Part shown: one piece after another, positions 8,301 through 9,761 of the stretch | How positions within the stretch are numbered: the stretch's first letter is position 1 | How the letters are laid out: each line of letters starts with the position of its first letter | Assembly: GCA_024275815.1 (NCBI GenBank) | Contig: JAJRYI010000120.1 | Location: 1 to 9,761, forward strand | Direction of reading: 5' to 3' | Length of the DNA stretch: 9,761 bases | Source of the DNA: Actinomycetes bacterium | GTDB taxonomy: Bacteria; Actinomycetota; Acidimicrobiia; Spongiisociales; UBA5794 | Translations under genes and position numbers: made by a program | Notes under the pieces: generated by a model | Databases searched by the model: none | What the model saw: the letters and a program-made list of their open reading frames with translations, nothing else | Told to the model about the DNA's origin: nothing

Positions 8301-8549
8301 CCGGTACCCGCGCATGGTCCAGTACCTCGGGACGATGTCCTTGATGATCCCCTGGAGGATGTGCCCGTAGTGCGGTGACCCGGTAGCGAACGGGGGACCG
8401 TCGTAGAACGTGTACTCGGAATCGGCGCTCCGCGACTCGACGGACGTCGCGAACGCGTCGATGGAGTCCCAAAAGTCCAGTATCCGGCCGTCGAGTTCGG
8501 GGAAGTCGGCGTGGGGGCCGATCTTGGGGAATGCGCTCTGTGATGCCAC
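5373..8549 (-). CDS. ileS: Isoleucyl-tRNA synthetase (long, type 2/eukaryote-like form)
   Basis: This 1058-residue class Ia aminoacyl-tRNA synthetase charges tRNA-Ile. The catalytic fold has PPFATGSPHYGHIL with HYGH at residues 60-63 and KMSKS at 604-608. The inserted editing domain shows TTTPWT (234-239) and HMAPAYGEADF (331-341), whose Asp340 is expected to anchor the misactivated amino acid. Two cysteine pairs, Cys476/479 (CDHC) and Cys514/517 (CSAC), look like an inserted zinc knuckle before DCWFESGSMPFAQ. The anticodon-binding domain includes NWYIRRSRRRFW (733-744). The C-terminus has no zinc finger of the E. coli type, and with the length this fits the IleS2 group. The GTG start at 8549 is chosen because AAGGA lies 6 nt upstream and the protein begins just before the usual FPELD region. 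An ATG at 8624 lies inside the T-box leader. The gene is convergent to yggT and controlled by the T-box upstream. Confidence 0.97.
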   Translation of the reverse strand: MASQSAFPKIGPHADFPELDGRILDFWDSIDAFATSVESRSADSEYTFYDGPPFATGSPHYGHILQGIIKDIVPRYWTMRGYRVERRFGWDTHGLPVEMEVEKQLGVSGPREIAELGVDTFNEACRVMVNNTTEDWYDITRRIGRWVDFDNDYKTMDTDFMESVWWVFKELWDRGYIYQDFKVLPYSYGATTPLSNFEANLDYRDVDDPAITVRVRVTDANGPIDAGDWLVFWTTTPWTVPSNLAIAVGEDIEYARVSVPQDDRRYWVAGELVETVFGEDATIDVTAPGRDLVGTVYEPPFDYFVSERAKGAFRVITSPEVTTVEGTGLVHMAPAYGEADFLAMQAAGITSLVDPVDAEARFTEEVPEVVGVNVKDADTKLMDLLDERGALVRRSTMRHSYPFCWRTGTPLIYKAIPTWFVAVEKFRDRMVEVNRDILWVPAAIGEKRFGNWLEGARDWAISRNRYWGSCIPVWECDHCDEQIAVGSRRQLFDLSGTMLEDLHKHVVDLVTFPCSACEGTMTRIPEVLDCWFESGSMPFAQIHYPFENEERFENRFPADFIAEGLDQTRGWFYTLLVLSAAIRDAAPFQNCIVTGMVLAEDGRKMSKSLKNYPDPSHVIDAFGADALRAYLINSPIVRGEPLRFSEAGVREVVRTVLLPLWNSYSFFTTYADADGLTAEDLAAAPPLAERPEIDRWVVSVLQSLIADVNEEMEAYRLYAVVPPIIGFVGDLTNWYIRRSRRRFWSRRDSDDVVDKMAAFATLYEVLTTFAAVAAPILPFVTEEIYQGLVRSIDPDAPASVHHTDYPVADHASIDAELESGMSIVRTVVNLGRGLRKRHDLRVRQPLHTVTIVTRSNEVRRAVESHRALITNELNVRSVEVHSDEAGLVDLEAKANFKALGPRLGKDMKTVASAITELSHDAIADLLDGRSTRVAGVAITEDDVIVTRTPREGTVVASDGPISVALDTKLDDDLRIEGLAREIVNRVQALRRSQGLDVTDRIILRWSCSHDEIAEALSRHESFIAGEVLATQIVPDTSDGTEHVEIDGTNIGLTIDRVE

Positions 8550-8553
8550 GGTT

Positions 8554-8560
8554 CGTCCTT
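8554..8560 (-). promoter_or_regulatory. ileS ribosome binding site, target of the T-box switch
   Basis: On the minus strand AAGGACG (8560 to 8554) precedes the GTG start at 8549 with good spacing. Its GGACG part (8558-8554) is exactly complementary to CGTCC (8587-8583), which also forms part of the antisequestrator. The same bases would therefore either hide the site or be held in the antisequestrator. Confidence 0.7.
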
Positions 8561-8578
8561 GTCTCGTCACCTCTCGGT

Positions 8579-8610
8579 GCCGGGACGGGGGACCCGCGGT
8601 ACCACCCGGC
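8579..8610 (-). promoter_or_regulatory. Antisequestrator helix of the ileS T-box
   Basis: GCCGGG (8610-8605) pairs perfectly with CCCGGC (8584-8579) as helix A1. The 7-nt bulge TGGTACC (8604-8598) follows, then helix A2 is GCGGG (8597-8593) with CCCGT (8589-8585) around a 3-nt loop. This is the standard T-box antiterminator/antisequestrator geometry. The 3' arm contains the CGTCC that otherwise can pair with the ribosome binding site. Confidence 0.85.
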
Positions 8611-8612
8611 TT

Positions 8613-8628
8613 GCCGGTGTTCACCGGC
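8613..8628 (-). promoter_or_regulatory. Stem III-like hairpin just before the T-box
   Basis: GCCGGT (8628-8623) and ACCGGC (8618-8613) form a perfect 6-bp stem with loop GAAC, two bases upstream of the antisequestrator. This is where Stem III lies in T-box leaders. Between it and Stem I, CCGTC (8659-8655) and GACGG (8645-8641) can form another stem in the Stem II region. Confidence 0.65.
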
Positions 8629-8796
8629 CGCTTCGTTCACCCGTCTCGTGGGTCGACGGCGGGTTCTACTCCCTTACGGTTTCCTCCCGCAGCTCGGGGG
8701 TGATGTCGCGTCCGGTGTGGATGCAAGGCTCTCACCAACCCAAGCTCGCTGTGATCCACAACTCGAACGGGCGTGTCCCCGTCCATGCGTAGCGGG

Positions 8797-8802
8797 AGGT
8801 TA
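8797..8802 (-). promoter_or_regulatory. Possible -10 box of the ileS transcript
   Basis: TAACCT on the minus strand (8802-8797) fits the actinobacterial TANNNT -10 pattern and would start the RNA near 8790, shortly before the first T-box elements. No good -35 hexamer was found at the expected distance, so the assignment rests on position and one hexamer. Confidence 0.3.
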
Positions 8803-8829
8803 GCCACTCTGAGAGCCGACCGTGACCGC

Positions 8830-8835
8830 TACCCT
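8830..8835 (+). promoter_or_regulatory. Possible -10 box giving a leaderless yggU transcript
   Basis: TACCCT at 8830-8835 fits TANNNT and ends 6 nt before the ATG at 8842, so transcription would begin at or very near the A of that codon. No Shine-Dalgarno sequence lies in front of the ATG, which supports leaderless translation, common in actinomycetes. The call rests on one degenerate hexamer. Confidence 0.3.
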
Positions 8836-8841
8836 CGTGCC

Positions 8842-9135
8842 ATGCCAGACCTTCCCATCAGATCGACCGAAACGTCGATTCTCATCGATGTTCTCGTCGT
8901 TGCGAACGCGTCCCGCAACGGTGTGGTCGGCATCCACGGAGATCGTGTCAAGGTTCGGGTGACGGCTCCACCCGAGCGGGGAAAAGCGAACGCAGCTGTT
9001 GCCCGATTGTTGGCCAACGAGACCGGAGGGAGTCGCGCCGAAGTCGTCTCGGGTCACAGCTCGCGTGCCAAGACCGTCGAGGTCTGGGGCGTTGGTGTGC
9101 AAGCTGCTGCACGGAGGCTCGTCGAAGAACCGTGA
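8842..9135 (+). CDS. DUF167 / YggU family small protein
   Basis: This 97-residue protein shows the DUF167 pattern: an N-terminal strand with VVANASRNGVVG (about 19-30), then VKVRVTAPPERGKANAAVARLLA with the diagnostic APPERGKAN (about 42-50), then AEVVSGHSSRAKTVEV (about 65-80). Members are small alpha/beta proteins of unknown function found in bacteria and archaea and often encoded near yggT. Here it stands 3' of the ileS leader in the opposite direction. The ATG at 8842 is chosen because homologues begin shortly before the first strand. An upstream GTG at 8773 would put coding sequence across the ileS promoter and T-box leader. Function is unknown. Confidence 0.85.
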   Translation: MPDLPIRSTETSILIDVLVVANASRNGVVGIHGDRVKVRVTAPPERGKANAAVARLLANETGGSRAEVVSGHSSRAKTVEVWGVGVQAAARRLVEEP

Positions 9136-9153
9136 ACAACTCCCAGCGGCTGC

Positions 9154-9159
9154 TACATT
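9154..9159 (+). promoter_or_regulatory. Possible promoter of the dksA-like/lspA pair
   Basis: TACATT (9154-9159) is a good -10 match, with GTGAAC (9132-9137) at a 16-bp spacing as a poor -35. It lies in the 43-nt gap after the yggU stop, before a strong ribosome binding site AGGAGGG (9169-9175). It would allow transcription apart from yggU. Confidence 0.35.
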
Positions 9160-9178
9160 CTGCGCTTCAGGAGGGTTC

Positions 9179-9550
9179 ATGGCCAGAGAGCTAGCCGCGT
9201 CGACACTCAAGAAACTGGAGCGAAAGCTCCAGGACGAACGTGACCGACTCGAGAAGATCATCAGTGATCACGAGCGCGATCGTGAACTCGCGATGCTCGC
9301 TGAAGGTTCGGCCGATCGCAGCCCGGATCCCGACAACGTCGACGGGGGAGCGATCGCCGTCGACCTCGAGACAGATCGATCCATGGTGGAGAACGCCCGT
9401 GCTCTCCTCGACGCGGTCATCCACGCTCAAGACCGCATGGAGAAGGGCCTCTACGGCATATGCGAAGTGACAGGCGAACCGATACCGGTGGCGAGACTGG
9501 AAGCGATTCCGTACGCGACGATGACGGTCGAAGCAGCCAAGCGAAACTGA
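9179..9550 (+). CDS. DksA/TraR-like protein with degenerate zinc finger
   Basis: The 123-residue product has a charged helical N-terminal half (about 8-42, probable coiled coil), an acidic turn SPDPDNVDGG (48-57), a second helix (about 60-90), and the family end GLYGICEVTGEPIPVARLEAIPYA (90-113). This matches DksA/TraR proteins, which in enterobacteria bind the secondary channel of RNA polymerase. Of the four zinc cysteines only Cys95 remains. The expected partners are Thr98, Thr116 and Ala119, so a normal zinc site cannot form, although the surrounding motif (GICE, RLEA, P) is intact. AGGAGGG at 9169-9175 fixes the ATG at 9179; upstream in-frame starts lie inside yggU. A gene of this type also precedes lspA in Streptomyces. 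It is probably a small transcription-associated protein; the target is not known. Confidence 0.85.
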   Translation: MARELAASTLKKLERKLQDERDRLEKIISDHERDRELAMLAEGSADRSPDPDNVDGGAIAVDLETDRSMVENARALLDAVIHAQDRMEKGLYGICEVTGEPIPVARLEAIPYATMTVEAAKRN

Positions 9551-9761
9551 GCAACCGCCAGCTCGCCATCACGATCGGCGTCCTGGTCGCTGTTTTCGAC
9601 CAGCTCACGAAGGCGTGGGCGCTCAACGAGCTCGTCGACGGACCCATCGTCATCATCGAGGACGTGTTCCGGCTCCGATTGACGTTCAACACCGGGGCGA
9701 GCTTCTCGTTGTTCTCCAACGGTGGCGTCATCATCGCGGTCATCGCGTTCGGGGTGATCGG
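9547..9761 (+). CDS. lspA: Lipoprotein signal peptidase LspA (signal peptidase II), N-terminal part
   Basis: The frame is open to the window end and gives 71 residues of a polytopic membrane aspartyl protease that cleaves prolipoproteins after lipidation. The first membrane helix (about 6-18, LAITIGVLVAVFD) ends in DQLTKAWA (18-25), where Asp18 and Lys22 match the conserved D-x-x-x-K of the family. FNTGASFSLFS (47-57) is the second diagnostic block, and a second hydrophobic segment begins at 61. The catalytic aspartates lie beyond the window. No ATG, GTG or TTG in this frame gives a sensible N-terminus. CTG at 9547 overlaps the upstream stop as CTGA and puts Asp18 at the usual distance, so it is the likely start, coupled to the dksA-like gene. 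Confidence 0.9.
   Translation, partial: MSNRQLAITIGVLVAVFDQLTKAWALNELVDGPIVIIEDVFRLRLTFNTGASFSLFSNGGVIIAVIAFGVI

Larger units (their letters stand above)
8554..8790 (-). promoter_or_regulatory. T-box riboswitch (tRNA-Ile sensing leader of ileS), translational type
   Basis: Read on the minus strand, the leader carries the canonical 14-nt T-box GGGTGGTACCGCGG (8607-8594). Its TGGT bulge (8604-8601) is complementary to the ACCA end of uncharged tRNA with discriminator A, as expected for tRNA-Ile. The Stem I region shows GATCACAGCGAGC followed by GGTGAGAGCC (8736-8727), a pattern seen in actinobacterial ileS leaders. The candidate specifier ATC (Ile) is at 8755-8753, and TGTGGAT (8760-8754) can pair with ATCCACA (8722-8716). 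A Stem III-like hairpin is at 8628-8613. No terminator with a T-tract follows; instead the ribosome binding site can be masked. T-box leaders of this translational class are known for actinobacterial ileS. The 5' limit is estimated. Confidence 0.92.

Noticed and set aside
8550..8624. An upstream ATG at 8624 extending IleS by 25 residues
   Set aside because: The extension would be translated through Stem III and the T-box itself and has no ribosome binding site; GTG 8549 has a good one.
8531..8803. Plus-strand open frames over the ileS leader
   Set aside because: They overlap structured T-box RNA sequence on the other strand and have no family features.
8999..9178. A longer dksA-like protein starting inside yggU
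   Set aside because: The strong AGGAGGG site and family-like N-terminus place the start at ATG 9179; the upstream part is yggU read in another frame.
1..9761. Search for mobile elements, CRISPR arrays, tRNA or rRNA genes, or a novel defence system
   Set aside because: No direct-repeat arrays, transposase motifs, tRNA-like cloverleaf or cassette of unknown genes was seen; almost every base is in conserved housekeeping genes or the T-box leader.

Overview
The window is a GC-rich (about 60% by eye), tightly packed chromosomal segment from the distal end of a division and cell-wall (dcw) cluster. It very probably comes from an actinomycete-type bacterium (Actinomycetota). The gene order points there: murC-murB-ftsQ-ftsZ-pgeF-yggS-sepF-yggT, with ddl and ftsA absent between murB and ftsZ. 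So do SepF as the apparent FtsZ membrane anchor, an ileS gene behind a translational-type T-box leader, a DksA/TraR-like gene next to lspA, many 1-4 nt gene overlaps and several GTG starts. A deep-branching lineage such as Acidimicrobiia is a guess; nothing in the window fixes the class.

Layout. 1-5360 (+) is one compact transcription unit. It holds the 3' end of murC, then murB and ftsQ (murC, murB and ftsQ joined by 4-nt overlaps), a 66-nt gap with a strong ribosome binding site and a perfect dyad, then ftsZ, pgeF, yggS, sepF and yggT. 5361-5374 is a short palindrome between the convergent ends of yggT and ileS. 5373-8549 (-) is ileS, encoding a long isoleucyl-tRNA synthetase that starts at a GTG. 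8550-8841 has no protein-coding gene but is not empty. On the minus strand it is a well-formed T-box leader for ileS, with an ATC (Ile) specifier candidate, a canonical 14-nt T-box, an antisequestrator and a competing helix that would mask the ileS ribosome binding site. It also holds possible divergent promoters. 8842-9135 (+) encodes a DUF167/YggU protein. 9179-9550 (+) encodes a DksA/TraR-like protein with a degenerate zinc finger. From 9547 (+) lspA begins, apparently at a CTG codon, and runs off the window.

How the genes work together. MurC and MurB make UDP-MurNAc-peptide precursors. FtsQ, FtsZ and SepF build the divisome. PgeF and YggS (PLP homeostasis) and YggT are the usual passengers of this cluster. 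IleS is controlled by tRNA-Ile charging. LspA processes lipoproteins.

I see no novel multi-gene defence or mobile system; the genes are conserved housekeeping genes. The most interesting points are the complete T-box with a visible switch architecture, the missing divIVA and inverted ileS compared with the Streptomyces order, the zinc-ligand loss in the DksA-like protein, and the CTG start of lspA. No tRNA or rRNA gene, CRISPR array or insertion sequence was seen.
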